A stretch of 64,000 nt of DNA from Verrucomicrobiota bacterium (GCA_025360015.1 JANYCZ010000059.1:246734-310733); one strand, 5' to 3'. Shown: positions 6,513 through 14,965, counted from the stretch's first letter. Notes: generated by a model from the letters alone, not told the origin. Made by a program: numbers and translations.

Positions 6513-8282
6513 TTAGGCAGCTAAGCGGGTGGGCGGCATGGCCGTCGTCTGCGGCGCGTGATTGCGGTCGCTGGCGGCCGTGACGCTGAGGACTTCTTCG
6601 ATGGTCGTCTCACCACTGAGCACTTTTTGGAAGCCGTAGCCGCGCATGGGGATGTAGCCATCCTTGAGGGCCTGCTTGTGAAACTCCGCAGGATGCGCGC
6701 GGCTGTTGATGAGATGCTGCAACGCGTGCGTAACAAGACAGACCTCATAAATGGACAGACGCCCCTGAAATCCGCTGCCACGGCACGCTTCACACCCCAC
6801 CGCACGCATGATATTGCCTGGCAGATGCGAAGGAAAGCCGATGGATTTGAGGTAGCTCTCCTCCACCTGCGTGGGGGTCTTGCACACCGGGCAAAGTTTG
6901 CGCACGAGACGCTGAGCGAAGAAGGCACGCACCGCGCTGGAAACAAGGAAGGGCTCCACACCCATGTCGATGAGTCGCGTGATGCCACCGAGGGCATCAT
7001 TCGTATGCAGCGTGCTGAAGACCAGATGCCCAGTCAGAGCCGCGCGCACAGCGATCTCCGTGGTTTCAAGATCGCGCATTTCCCCGATCATCACCACGTT
7101 CGGATCACCGCGCAAAATGCTGCGCAGTCCCGCACCAAAGGTAAGCCCGATCTCAGGCTTCACCGCGATCTGCACAATCCCAGGCATCTTGTACTCCACC
7201 GGATCTTCAATCGTCACGATACGCCGATGCGTCTGATTGAGGTCGGTCAGAAAAGCATACAGCGTCGTCGACTTCCCGCTGCCCGTAGGTCCCGTGATCA
7301 GAATAATGCCATTCGGCAGCTTCAGCAGTTCATCCACCACAGGACGAATATTATCAGTCAGCCCCAGTCGATTCACCGTCACCTGCTGCTGCGCCAGCAG
7401 ACGCAGGCTGATGCTTTCCCCTTCGACGGAGGGGATGGTGGCCACACGCACGTCGATGGAGAGGCCGTCGAGTTCGAGGCCGATGCGGCCGTCCTGCGGG
7501 AGACGCTTCTCGGCAATGTCGAGACGCGCCATGATCTTGAGACGCGCGATCACGGAAGCTTGCAGCGACTTGATGTTCTCCGGCACCGCCAGTTCTTCCA
7601 GACGTCCATCAATACGGTAGCGGATGCGCAGGCGGTCCTGCTGCGGCTCCACATGGATGTCCGTGGCGCGTTGTTCCAGACCACGCCGGATGATTTGATT
7701 CACAAACCGCACCACCGAGGCCTCTTCGTCCTCGGGCTCATCGAGCACCGTGACTTCATCACGCAAATCTTCCGCGCCCCAGTCAGCACGACCGCGCAGG
7801 ATTTTTTCAAACGTATCGGCACCCAGGCCATAGAGCTTTTGCAGACCTTCGACAATGCGCGTGCGCTGCCCCACATGCCACACCACCGGCATCGACAGAC
7901 TCGCGGCCACACGCTGATGCGCCACGAGGCTCAGTGGATCAAACGTCGCAATGTGCAGCGTGCGTTCCACCTCCTTGCCGTCATCGCTTTTCGTTTCCTC
8001 CGTGAAAACAGGCAGCAGCCGATGACGCAGCGCGATCTCCGCCGGCAGCATCCGTCGCATCCCCTGCTCCGTCGGCTGGTCTTCATCCTTCGGCTCCCAC
8101 CACGGCAGGTTTAGAGTCTTGGCCAGCGCCGCCAGAAAGTCCCGCTCGCGCACGCCTTCACAATCCAGCACCGCATCCACAAACGACGTTTGATTGAAAC
8201 ACGCCTCCTCCACCGCCTGCCGCACAGCAGGAAGATCGGCACAACCCGAGTCTTTGAGGATCTGATCAATGAGTGGAAGCAT
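6513..8282 (-). CDS. gspE: Type II secretion/pilus assembly ATPase GspE
   Basis: A 589-residue hexameric secretion ATPase. The N-terminal ~150 residues form the N1/MshEN-type domain. The core holds the Walker A GPTGSGKST (about 331-339), Walker B VVMIGEMRD (about 396-404) and the His box TGHLVFSTLHTNDA (about 417-430). A zinc site follows with CPVC at about 464-467 and CEAC at about 497-500, as in GspE/PilB. It is the first gene of the operon. It powers pseudopilus assembly at the inner membrane. The order E-F-G favours type II secretion over type IV pili, though no retraction ATPase or prepilin peptidase is visible here. Confidence 0.95.
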   Translation of the reverse strand: MLPLIDQILKDSGCADLPAVRQAVEEACFNQTSFVDAVLDCEGVRERDFLAALAKTLNLPWWEPKDEDQPTEQGMRRMLPAEIALRHRLLPVFTEETKSDDGKEVERTLHIATFDPLSLVAHQRVAASLSMPVVWHVGQRTRIVEGLQKLYGLGADTFEKILRGRADWGAEDLRDEVTVLDEPEDEEASVVRFVNQIIRRGLEQRATDIHVEPQQDRLRIRYRIDGRLEELAVPENIKSLQASVIARLKIMARLDIAEKRLPQDGRIGLELDGLSIDVRVATIPSVEGESISLRLLAQQQVTVNRLGLTDNIRPVVDELLKLPNGIILITGPTGSGKSTTLYAFLTDLNQTHRRIVTIEDPVEYKMPGIVQIAVKPEIGLTFGAGLRSILRGDPNVVMIGEMRDLETTEIAVRAALTGHLVFSTLHTNDALGGITRLIDMGVEPFLVSSAVRAFFAQRLVRKLCPVCKTPTQVEESYLKSIGFPSHLPGNIMRAVGCEACRGSGFQGRLSIYEVCLVTHALQHLINSRAHPAEFHKQALKDGYIPMRGYGFQKVLSGETTIEEVLSVTAASDRNHAPQTTAMPPTRLAA

Positions 8283-8546
8283 GAGAACTGAACGCCTAAA
8301 TTCTGCCTTACAATACCCTATAATTATGGTTTTTCATAGAAATGGCAAGTTTTTAATACATCTAAACCATCTGGAGAGCCGAAAAGTTCACCCTTCCCTC
8401 CTTCAACATAGCCTTCACATGAGGGCGCTTCGAGGCATCCTTGGAAGGGTCCTGCGGCTTCGGGAACGATACCCGCGAGGTCAGAGTTCAGCCAAAAACA
8501 CAGGAAAACAGAATGCTCATCCGGAAGGGATCTATTGGGTCTCAGC
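8283..8546. other. Intergenic, nothing further recognised
   Basis: Between the gspE start and the DUF1501 remnant I see only the candidate promoter at 8321-8348. No ORF with coding character, no tRNA and no clear terminator stem were found. Confidence 0.5.
8321..8348 (-). promoter_or_regulatory. Candidate sigma-70-type promoter for the gsp operon
   Basis: On the minus strand TTGCCA (8348-8343) is followed after 16 bases by TAATTA (8326-8321), about 40 bases before the gspE start. The segment is markedly AT-rich compared with its surroundings. This is a pattern match only. Confidence 0.35.
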
Positions 8547-8786
8547 CTACGCCATGATCTCCTTCACCACATTTCCGTGCATATCGGTGAGACGAAAGTC
8601 GCGCCTTTCACGTCGCCGCCCGCCATCCACAGGATGATGGCCTTGTTGTTGTGGTCACGTCCATCGCCACCTTGCGCGGGTAGGGTACGGCCAAATTCAC
8701 CGCCCCAGACCACAAGCGTGTCCTTGAGCAGTCCGCGTTCCTTGAGATCGGTGATTAGCGAGGTGCAGGTGTGGGCGTTGCAGGAG
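8547..8786 (-). pseudogene. Remnant of a DUF1501 gene
   Basis: On the minus strand this reads [36 protein letters not shown], then [16 protein letters not shown], which is the conserved C-terminal part of DUF1501 (sulfatase-like) proteins that abound in Planctomycetes and Verrucomicrobia. It then jumps, with a frame change, to the usual final residues [19 protein letters not shown] and a stop at 8547-8549. About 45 residues between these blocks are missing, apparently through a deletion at the short shared sequence near GGCGCGACTTT (about 8605-8620). Everything upstream of LITDL is gone as well. No function is expected. Confidence 0.8.
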
Positions 8787-8832
8787 TATCATCAGTTGCT
8801 TGGAGCAATAGACACTCTACTTTTTTCCCGTC

Positions 8833-10059
8833 ATGAGCCATCCACGCCCGATCCTAATTTCCGACGTTAATCCTGATGTCTTGCTCGAGCGTGTGCCTCT
8901 GACTGGTGAGTCAGGCACAAGTGCTTACGATGAAGATTGGTTGCAGAATCTGCTCTACAAGCACCCGCAGGCACTTCCGATTTACGAGATCAACCCGACA
9001 TTTGCCGGTTTGATTCCAATCTGTCGCGAACTATCAACTCCGGCTGGTCCTCTGGATGTTCTCTATGCAACCCCCGAGGGACGTATCGCTGTCTTGGAGG
9101 CCAAGTTGTGGCGTAACCCCGAAGCTCGACGAAAGGTGGTCGGACAAATACTCGATTACGCCAAGGAGCTGAGTCACTGGACTTACGAGACTCTGGATGC
9201 AGCCGTGATGGCAGCCCGGCGCCGTGATGAAGGGAAGGCACAATCCCTCTTTGACCTCGTGAAACAGCAGCGTCCCGAATTGGATCAAGCACAATTCTTT
9301 GACTCGGTTTCGCGCAGTCTCCGGCGTGGTGATCTTTTGCTTCTGATCGCGGGTGATGGCATCCGAGAGAATGTCGGTGCGATCACCAACTTCATCGAGG
9401 ACCACGGGACACTTCACTTTACCTTTGGTTTGATCGAGATGGCGATCTTTCGCTTGCCCGATGGTTCCCATCTTGTCCAACCGCGTGTCCTGGCACATTC
9501 AGAAGTGATTCGACGTGTGATTGTTGATGTTCGTGGCGGTCAATTGATCGCACCAGAAGAAGCGCCGGATGAAGCGGCTGACACGGTGCTTCGGCCCGAT
9601 CTCGATGAGCAGCGCGACAAATTCAAAAAGTTCTGGGAGGAATGGCTGGAGAAATATCCTCTCGATGACAAGAGCCAGCCAATCAAAAAACCCACCACAT
9701 GGACAAATCAATTCTTTGACATGCCGAAGGATTCGAGAGGGCGAATAGCCGCTGTAGCAGCTGATGGGAGCGGGAGCGCAGGTGTTTATCTCAACTTCCC
9801 AAGACAACCCATCAGTGACTTAATTTACGAAACCTTGTTGGCAGACAAAGCAGTCTTAGAGCAGGAAGTTGGTCAGCCACTCCAATGGAAGCGGACTGAC
9901 AAATGGCAATCTGTGCAGGTGTGGCGTAAATATGGTGATCGACTTCTACCCGAACACAGGACTGAATCACAGAAATGGCTTGGCGATGTCGTGAATCAAT
10001 TCGTCAACGCCTTCCGTCCTCGCATCGACGCGGCGCTACGTGAATCGGCACAGTCATGA
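8833..10059 (+). CDS. PD-(D/E)XK-type protein with DUF4268-like C-terminus
   Basis: A 408-residue protein. In its N-terminal third, GPLDVLYATPEGRIAVLEAK has the spacing of a PD-(D/E)XK active site (Asp, then Glu-x-Lys after a hydrophobic strand), followed by a helix with VVGQILDYAKEL, where the Gln is typical of the superfamily. The C-terminal ~150 residues (DKFKKFWEEWLEKYP onward; VEL-like strand VYLNFPRQP) resemble DUF4268. Such proteins occur near restriction and defence genes, but no methylase or helicase partner is present. The DNA is lower in GC than the flanks, and the gene abuts a pseudogene, which suggests acquisition. The nuclease activity is inferred from the motif alone. Confidence 0.65.
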   Translation: MSHPRPILISDVNPDVLLERVPLTGESGTSAYDEDWLQNLLYKHPQALPIYEINPTFAGLIPICRELSTPAGPLDVLYATPEGRIAVLEAKLWRNPEARRKVVGQILDYAKELSHWTYETLDAAVMAARRRDEGKAQSLFDLVKQQRPELDQAQFFDSVSRSLRRGDLLLLIAGDGIRENVGAITNFIEDHGTLHFTFGLIEMAIFRLPDGSHLVQPRVLAHSEVIRRVIVDVRGGQLIAPEEAPDEAADTVLRPDLDEQRDKFKKFWEEWLEKYPLDDKSQPIKKPTTWTNQFFDMPKDSRGRIAAVAADGSGSAGVYLNFPRQPISDLIYETLLADKAVLEQEVGQPLQWKRTDKWQSVQVWRKYGDRLLPEHRTESQKWLGDVVNQFVNAFRPRIDAALRESAQS

Positions 10060-10096
10060 GGCGTGGCCGCAAAATTGAAAACCACTGACTCATGAT

Positions 10097-10435
10097 ATGA
10101 GCGATCATGTTCCGCTACCCGATCACTTGCGGATGTTTGTAAACTCCTGCCTATGGAAATCTGCCAAGACCTACGCTGAGACCTGGCCGCACGAATACAT
10201 TGTCCGGGACCGCGTTGATCAGGACAAATTCGTCCAACTAGTTCACCACATTCGAGCACATGGATGTCCGGCTCCTTTTTACCAGACAAGCTACATTTAC
10301 TTCAACGAGGACGGGAGACTTTATTGGACGATGGGCGCACCCGTTGGAGAAACGACGATCATCAACAGATGCAGGGAAGAAGATTCTTATGAGCAGCGCC
10401 TCAAGGACCGGAGTTTGCCGGAATCCAAAATCTGA
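10097..10435 (+). CDS. Small conserved protein of unknown function
   Basis: A 112-residue soluble protein without signal peptide or membrane segment. It contains the stretches WPHEYIVRDRVDQDKFVQLV and LYWTMGAPVGETTIINRC. I recall similar short proteins in many unrelated bacteria, often described only as hypothetical, with the same EYIVR, YWTMG and INRC blocks. It follows the PD-(D/E)XK-type gene by 37 bases on the same strand and shares its lower GC, so both may have arrived together. No function can be assigned. Confidence 0.7.
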   Translation: MSDHVPLPDHLRMFVNSCLWKSAKTYAETWPHEYIVRDRVDQDKFVQLVHHIRAHGCPAPFYQTSYIYFNEDGRLYWTMGAPVGETTIINRCREEDSYEQRLKDRSLPESKI

Positions 10436-10438
10436 TCC

Positions 10439-10636
10439 CTACGCCTTGGCCGCTGCCCGCTTCCCTGCCTTCTTCGCCATGGCCCGCTTCGGCCTCGCTG
10501 GCGGCAACGGCAGCCCGAACTTGAGCCGACTGCCGATGGTGGCGGTGTATTTGGTCTCTGGATCCCACAGCATGCGGGTCCATTCAGAAACATTGCCTGG
10601 GGTATCGGGCAGCTCGGGTTGTGTCTTGGTGCTCAT
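10439..10636 (-). CDS. Small hypothetical protein with basic Ala/Lys-rich tail
   Basis: A 65-residue ORF starting MSTKTQPELPDTPGNVSEW and ending in a basic tail (RPKRAMAKKAGKRAAAKA) like those of small nucleic-acid-associated proteins. A longer frame to 10729 exists, but its extra N-terminus has no protein character. It ends 3 bases past the end of the convergent small gene. I do not recognise a family; it may not be expressed. Confidence 0.4.
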   Translation of the reverse strand: MSTKTQPELPDTPGNVSEWTRMLWDPETKYTATIGSRLKFGLPLPPARPKRAMAKKAGKRAAAKA

Positions 10637-10755
10637 GGCTTGCCGGGTTTCGAGCGGAGTTTTAAAAATCGACGCTCGATGAGTGGCAGCGTCCATATTT
10701 CTAGCTCGGACATCGTATCCGCACAACAAAACGTATTCCCGCGCGGTCTTGGCAC

Positions 10756-11808
10756 CTATTTGACGGCCAAAACCTGCGCCACCATCGCATCCAACGACCC
10801 GTTCTTGATCGCAATCACCCCCTTCGGATCAATCAGATACAGTGTTGGAAAATTGCGCAGATTGTACAGCGAGGTGTTGGGCCCGCTACTGGTGTTGTCG
10901 AGCACGTTGCGGAAGCTCACCTGGTAATCAGCCAGCGCCTTTTTGGCCTCGGTCTCGATGTCGGTGTTCACCCCGATCACGATCCCGTTCTTCTCTTTGA
11001 GCTGCGCGGCAGCCTGATTCATTAGCGGCAGAGTGCCGTGGCAGGCATGGCACCAGCCGCCCCAGAAGATGATGATGACGTATTTGCCACGGTAGTCGCT
11101 GAGTTTGAAATTCACGCCGTCAGCGTCCTTGCCCTCGATCTCCGGCGCCTCACACCCGACCTGCAGGTTGGTCATCTCAAACAGCATCTTGGCGGTGATG
11201 TCAGACAGCTTGAAGCCCTGAATCGTGACGTCCGCGTAATCGGCATTGAGCTGCTGAAAGCATTCCAGCGCCTTGTCCTTCGAAGCAGCGGCGGAGACGC
11301 GGTCGGCCGAGGCGTCGAAGTTCTTGAAGTGGATCGCACCGAGGGCATACAGCGCAGCGGCCTTCTCCTCGCGATGGGTGTTCTTCTCGATCACCGCCTT
11401 GAGCACCGGCTCAGCGGGCAGGCCGTGGTATTCGAGCTGCTTCACGGCTTCGGCGATACCCGCGCGATCCGCAAAGGTCGTTCCTAGCATCTTCAGTGCC
11501 TCCTGGCCTTCAGGAAAACTCGCCGCGCCCGTCACCAGCCAGTTCACCCCTTTCACCACATCTGGCTGATCCAGATTCGCCTGCACCAGTTTCATCATCT
11601 TCGTCGCATAAGGCTCCGCACTCGGAATGCTGGCACGAAACTTGTTTTTCTCCTCCTCCGTGGCCGCAGCGATGAGCTTCTGCGTATTCGCACGCACCGA
11701 GTTTTCGTATTCATCAATGATCGCGCGGATTTCCGTGGCGAGAGGCGAGGCCGGAGCCTGGGCCAGAATGGAAACAACGGACAGGAGCAGGAGGACGATG
11801 GATCTCAT
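10756..11808 (-). CDS. Exported thioredoxin-like (TlpA/ResA-type) protein
   Basis: A 350-residue protein with a signal peptide (MRSIVLLLLSVVSILAQA), a helical N-terminal domain of ~200 residues, and a C-terminal thioredoxin fold. The redox motif is WGGWCHACHG (Cys at about 253 and 256), and a cis-Pro loop is seen in NFPTLYLID. The N-terminal helices resemble the pre-thioredoxin domain of bacteroidete/verrucomicrobial TlpA-like proteins. It probably works in the periplasm on disulfides; the substrate is unknown. It lies 6 bases downstream of the CAP-domain gene, so the two could be co-transcribed. Confidence 0.8.
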   Translation of the reverse strand: MRSIVLLLLSVVSILAQAPASPLATEIRAIIDEYENSVRANTQKLIAAATEEEKNKFRASIPSAEPYATKMMKLVQANLDQPDVVKGVNWLVTGAASFPEGQEALKMLGTTFADRAGIAEAVKQLEYHGLPAEPVLKAVIEKNTHREEKAAALYALGAIHFKNFDASADRVSAAASKDKALECFQQLNADYADVTIQGFKLSDITAKMLFEMTNLQVGCEAPEIEGKDADGVNFKLSDYRGKYVIIIFWGGWCHACHGTLPLMNQAAAQLKEKNGIVIGVNTDIETEAKKALADYQVSFRNVLDNTSSGPNTSLYNLRNFPTLYLIDPKGVIAIKNGSLDAMVAQVLAVK

Positions 11809-11814
11809 GATGAA

Positions 11815-12963
11815 TCAGCAAAGAAAATAACGGGAACGGCAGCCAAGCAGCGGCACAGCGGCGACCAGACACAGCAGCAGGCTGCCCGGCTCTGGGACGA
11901 CCATGAACGACTCATAGACATTGTCATACACCAGCACCGGCACACCGTAGTTGTCCGTATGCTCTGCAAGGATGAAAGTCTTGTCCGCAAGACCGGTGCC
12001 AGGTGCATCCACCCGATAAACGGTGCCGTCGGTCAGTCCGGTGAGCGTGATGTTAAACCCGCCCGCACTGTTGCTAAACCCGCTGGCCACGAGGATGCCC
12101 GTCGCATTGTTGTAAATATCGACCTCTTTGCCCGCCAGCCCTTCTCCCGGCGTGTAAAAGGCATCCGCCAGAAGAGTGTCCTGAAACACGGATCCCGTCA
12201 GAATCGCATCTGAAATGTAATTGACTCCATCATACCGAAACTGCGACGCCAGGTGCTCCGTGATGAGGTACGGCCCGGTGGCTGCGACATTGCTCCCAGG
12301 AATCGCAACGCTTTGAAACCCGATGCCGATCTCCTTCATGCTCGCGCTCAGCAGCAGATCCCGATGTCCCGCGGGACTCTGAATGCCATTGCCATAACCT
12401 GCCGCCGCTCCATTGCCATCCCCCCAGTCGAGCACAAAGGCGCCATGCGCATGAAAAGGCGACTGCGCGGAGGAAAACAAGTTCTCGCCCACATTCAACC
12501 AGTTGGCGCTATAACCGCCGTTCACGATGCGCTGATCGAGGGTGTTGCCGTCCAGCGTATGCGACTGCTGGTCGGCGGTCACCATCAGGTTGGAGTAGCT
12601 GGTGGCCGAGACATTCAAAGCATTGTTCCATGCCAGTGGAGGCGCCGCCACCAGACTGGAAAACTGGGTGGCCAAATCTGAGGCGCTGGTGCCAAAAAAG
12701 TTCAGCGCATAAGCAATGCTCGGATCATTCGACTTGGTACCAGCCCACACTCCTGAAGAGGAAAAATTCGCCACATTGGCCAGCTCCCCCTGAGGATCGC
12801 TGCGGAAGCGATTGGTCAGTTCCAGCATGTACTGCTGTTCCACTGTTGGATCAGCCGCACCCGCCACTCCGGCCAGCAACCCGGCGGCACAAAGCACGCC
12901 AGCACGCCACCTTCGCCATGGAAGGAGAGGCGTTTTTGCTGAATCCGACACAAGAGGGTTCAC
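11815..12963 (-). CDS. CAP/SCP-domain exported protein with PEP-CTERM anchor
   Basis: A 382-residue protein with an Arg-rich start and signal helix (RWRAGVLCAAGLLAGVAGAA). The CAP domain spans about residues 40-240, with the motifs QYMLELTNRFRSDP, the His in QSHTLDGN, NVGENLFSS and GHRDLLLS. A small beta domain follows (about 255-345, GSVFQDTLLADAFYTPGEGL), and the C-terminus is a PEP-CTERM signal: VPEPGSLLLCLVAAVPLL followed by an Arg-containing tail. PEP-CTERM proteins are processed by exosortase and sent to the cell surface. The role of bacterial CAP proteins is poorly known. It is transcribed away from the ispH operon. Confidence 0.85.
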   Translation of the reverse strand: MNPLVSDSAKTPLLPWRRWRAGVLCAAGLLAGVAGAADPTVEQQYMLELTNRFRSDPQGELANVANFSSSGVWAGTKSNDPSIAYALNFFGTSASDLATQFSSLVAAPPLAWNNALNVSATSYSNLMVTADQQSHTLDGNTLDQRIVNGGYSANWLNVGENLFSSAQSPFHAHGAFVLDWGDGNGAAAGYGNGIQSPAGHRDLLLSASMKEIGIGFQSVAIPGSNVAATGPYLITEHLASQFRYDGVNYISDAILTGSVFQDTLLADAFYTPGEGLAGKEVDIYNNATGILVASGFSNSAGGFNITLTGLTDGTVYRVDAPGTGLADKTFILAEHTDNYGVPVLVYDNVYESFMVVPEPGSLLLCLVAAVPLLGCRSRYFLC

Positions 12964-13008
12964 TCGCTTAACTTATGGTAATTATACAACGATGCCAAGC
13001 CCGTTATC

Positions 13009-13025
13009 ACTTTGCAGCACAAAGT
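13009..13025. promoter_or_regulatory. Operator-like palindrome 1, ACTTTG-N5-CAAAGT
   Basis: A perfect 6-bp inverted repeat with a 5-base spacer (ACTTTGCAGCACAAAGT), the first of three similar sites around this operon. It lies 41 bases before the start at 13066. The spacing to site 2 is 33 bases, about three helical turns. Confidence 0.65.
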
Positions 13026-13041
13026 TTCACTTGCAGCATTA

Positions 13042-13058
13042 ACTTTGTCACGCAAAGT
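13042..13058. promoter_or_regulatory. Operator-like palindrome 2, ACTTTG-N5-CAAAGT
   Basis: A perfect 6-bp inverted repeat with a 5-base spacer (ACTTTGTCACGCAAAGT), ending 7 bases before the ATG at 13066. Such a position would let a bound protein block transcription or translation start of the first gene. Confidence 0.65.
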
Positions 13059-13065
13059 AACTCCC

Positions 13066-13722
13066 ATGAGCACGACCGACGCCGCCCTGGAGAACCTCCG
13101 CATCATCCGTTCTTTGATGGAAAAGGCGCACATCTACCGCGCCGTCTCCGCTCCAGCGGCACTCACCGGCGGTGTTTTGGCTCTTATTGCCTCGGGATGG
13201 CCCGTCTGGCATGCCCTGAGCCACCAAGGCGATGCCGTGATGTGTGACAGCTGTTTCCTGGAAACCTGGCTCATCATTCTCGCCATCGCTTCCTCCTTGA
13301 ACGTCTTCCTGCTCGCCAAAGAGGCCCGCCGCCGCACCCAGCCCTTCGTCTCCGCCGGCATGCGCATGGCACTCCGCGCCTTCGTTCCACCTTTGCTTGT
13401 CGGCGGCAGTGTCGGCATTGGCCTGATCGTGTTCCTGCACAATCTCACGCTCGCCGCGCTCATCTGGGCGCTGTGCTACGGTCTCGCCCTGCTCAGCACG
13501 GCCAGCTTTTCACCGCGCTCGCTGGTGCGCCTGGGCTGGGCTTTCGTTATCACGGGTCTCCTCACCTTCTTCACCTGGGCCGCTTGCAGCGATGTGCGCC
13601 TCCTTGCCAGTGATCTCGCCCCCGCTTCCCTCGTCATGGGCCTCACCTTCGGCCTCCTGCATATTGTTTACGCCCTCGCCGTGTTCTTCAGCGCACAACC
13701 TGCGGAGGTGCTGGCGGAATGA
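13066..13722 (+). CDS. Multi-spanning membrane protein, first gene of the ispH operon
   Basis: A 218-residue protein with about six hydrophobic segments (for example AALTGGVLALIASGWPVW and LVMGLTFGLLHIVYALAVFF). A short loop contains MCDSCFLETW, a CxxC pair next to the second helix. The ATG at 13066 is preferred over one at 13012, because the latter would place the operator sites inside the gene. Its end overlaps the regulator gene by 4 bases (ATGA). Membrane proteins of this type are often paired with a small winged-helix regulator, and this one may act as its sensor or target; this is inference. Confidence 0.7.
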   Translation: MSTTDAALENLRIIRSLMEKAHIYRAVSAPAALTGGVLALIASGWPVWHALSHQGDAVMCDSCFLETWLIILAIASSLNVFLLAKEARRRTQPFVSAGMRMALRAFVPPLLVGGSVGIGLIVFLHNLTLAALIWALCYGLALLSTASFSPRSLVRLGWAFVITGLLTFFTWAACSDVRLLASDLAPASLVMGLTFGLLHIVYALAVFFSAQPAEVLAE

Positions 13723-14021
13723 TTGACTTCGATCAAATCGACAAGCTCATTCACGAAAAGGGCCGCCTCTCCATTATGACGCTGCTTTCCACGCGCGGCG
13801 AATGGGCCTTTCAGGACCTCAAAGCCGAACTCAGCATGAGCGACGGCAATCTCATCTCCCATCTCCGTACCCTCGGCACGGCTGGTTACATCAAGGAGAC
13901 CCGCGACGAATCCGGCACCCGCCCGCGCACCAGCTACGAACTCACCCCCCCCGGACGCAAGGCCTTCAAAGACTACGTCGAAGTCCTCGGCGAGATCGTC
14001 AAAGCCGCCCAGCAGAGCTGA
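13719..14021 (+). CDS. Winged-helix transcriptional regulator (HTH_34/ArsR-MarR-like)
   Basis: A 100-residue protein that is almost entirely one winged-helix domain: helices around RLSIMTLLSTRGEWAFQDLK, a recognition helix in MSDGNLISHLRTL, and a wing in TRPRTSYELTPPGRKAF. It has no ligand domain. It overlaps the membrane-protein gene by 4 bases. The three ACTTTG-N5-CAAAGT palindromes before 13066 and before ispH have the size expected of a dimeric winged-helix site, so autoregulation of this operon is likely. Confidence 0.85.
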   Translation: MIDFDQIDKLIHEKGRLSIMTLLSTRGEWAFQDLKAELSMSDGNLISHLRTLGTAGYIKETRDESGTRPRTSYELTPPGRKAFKDYVEVLGEIVKAAQQS

Positions 14022-14041
14022 TCCGCAGTTTTTACCCATTC

Positions 14042-14058
14042 ACTTTGCCACACAAAGC
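14042..14058. promoter_or_regulatory. Operator-like palindrome 3, ACTTTG-N5-CAAAGC
   Basis: A third copy of the inverted repeat (ACTTTGCCACACAAAGC), one mismatch in the last base. It lies 10 bases before the ispH start and 21 bases after the regulator stop, so ispH may have its own controlled promoter. Confidence 0.6.
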
Positions 14059-14068
14059 TAACAACACC

Positions 14069-14965
14069 ATGAACATCATCCTCGCTCAACATCACGGCAT
14101 GTGCTTCGGCGTCCGCGACGCCCTGCGCACCACCCGCGCGGCCGCTCAGCGCGCTCCGCTCACCATCCTCGGTCAGCTCGTTCACAATCCGCTCGTGGAC
14201 CGCCATCTCGCCACCCTTGGTGCGCAGCGCGGCGATCTGAACGATCTGAGCAGCGCCACGACGCACCAGGTGGCAATCACCGCCCACGGTGCCTCGGACC
14301 GCCATCGTCAGGCCTGGCAAAGCGCCGACCACACCGTCATCGACACCACCTGCCCTCTTGTCAAAAAAGCGCATCATGCCCTCGCCATGCTGGTGGCCGA
14401 AGGCTACCAGCCCGTCGTCATCGGCCAGAGTCAGCACGTCGAAGTGCGCGGCCTCATCGGCGATTTCCCCTCAGCCGTCGTCGTGCTTGAGGAAGCCGAC
14501 CTCGGCCGCGTGCCCGCGCATTCACGGCTCGGCATCGTCTCACAAACCACGCAACCGGTGGAACTCGCCCTGCGTCTGGTGGATGCGATCAAACGCCGCC
14601 ATCCTAGCTCTGAAGTACGTTTCATCGACACGATCTGCCATCCCACCAAGCAGCGCCAGACTGCTCTAGACGACCTGCTGCGCGATTGCGACCACATCGT
14701 GGTCATCGGCGGCCGCAACAGCAACAACACCCGTCAACTCGTGCAAAACGCCGCCGCACACGGCCTGCCAGCGATCCAAATCGAACATGCCGCAGAACTC
14801 GATCCCGCCTGGTTTGGCAAGGCCCGCAACGTCGGTGTCACCGCTGGTACCTCCACGCTTGATGAAACTGTCGATGCCGTCATGCAACGCCTCCGCCAGA
14901 TCGCCGCCGAGCTGCGCAGCAACCCTGTCCACGAATTCCTCCGCTCCATGCTCCACGCCGCCTAA
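14069..14965 (+). CDS. ispH: 4-hydroxy-3-methylbut-2-enyl diphosphate reductase (IspH)
   Basis: A 298-residue protein with the three cluster-binding Cys of IspH: Cys12 in HHGMCFGVRDA, Cys95 in DTTCPLVKKAH and Cys190 in DTICHPTKQRQ. The catalytic Glu125 (HVEVRG), His39 (LVHNP) and His73 (TAHG) are present, as is the diphosphate loop GGRNSNNTRQL. It makes IPP and DMAPP from HMBPP in the last step of the MEP pathway, with a [4Fe-4S] cluster. Unusually it sits in an operon with a winged-helix regulator and a diiron protein. The genome may hold another ispH; that cannot be seen here. Confidence 0.9.
   Translation: MNIILAQHHGMCFGVRDALRTTRAAAQRAPLTILGQLVHNPLVDRHLATLGAQRGDLNDLSSATTHQVAITAHGASDRHRQAWQSADHTVIDTTCPLVKKAHHALAMLVAEGYQPVVIGQSQHVEVRGLIGDFPSAVVVLEEADLGRVPAHSRLGIVSQTTQPVELALRLVDAIKRRHPSSEVRFIDTICHPTKQRQTALDDLLRDCDHIVVIGGRNSNNTRQLVQNAAAHGLPAIQIEHAAELDPAWFGKARNVGVTAGTSTLDETVDAVMQRLRQIAAELRSNPVHEFLRSMLHAA

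Noticed and set aside
3984..6524. Plus-strand frame of 846 codons
   Set aside because: It lies opposite gspI, gspH, gspG and gspF, all of which have clear motifs. Long antisense frames are expected in GC-rich DNA.
6558..8114. Plus-strand frame of 518 codons opposite gspE
   Set aside because: It is a shadow of gspE, with His/Arg-rich antisense composition.
8283..8832. tRNA or small RNA in the largest gene-poor gap
   Set aside because: No cloverleaf, no T-loop sequence and no clear terminator were found; most of the gap is the DUF1501 remnant.
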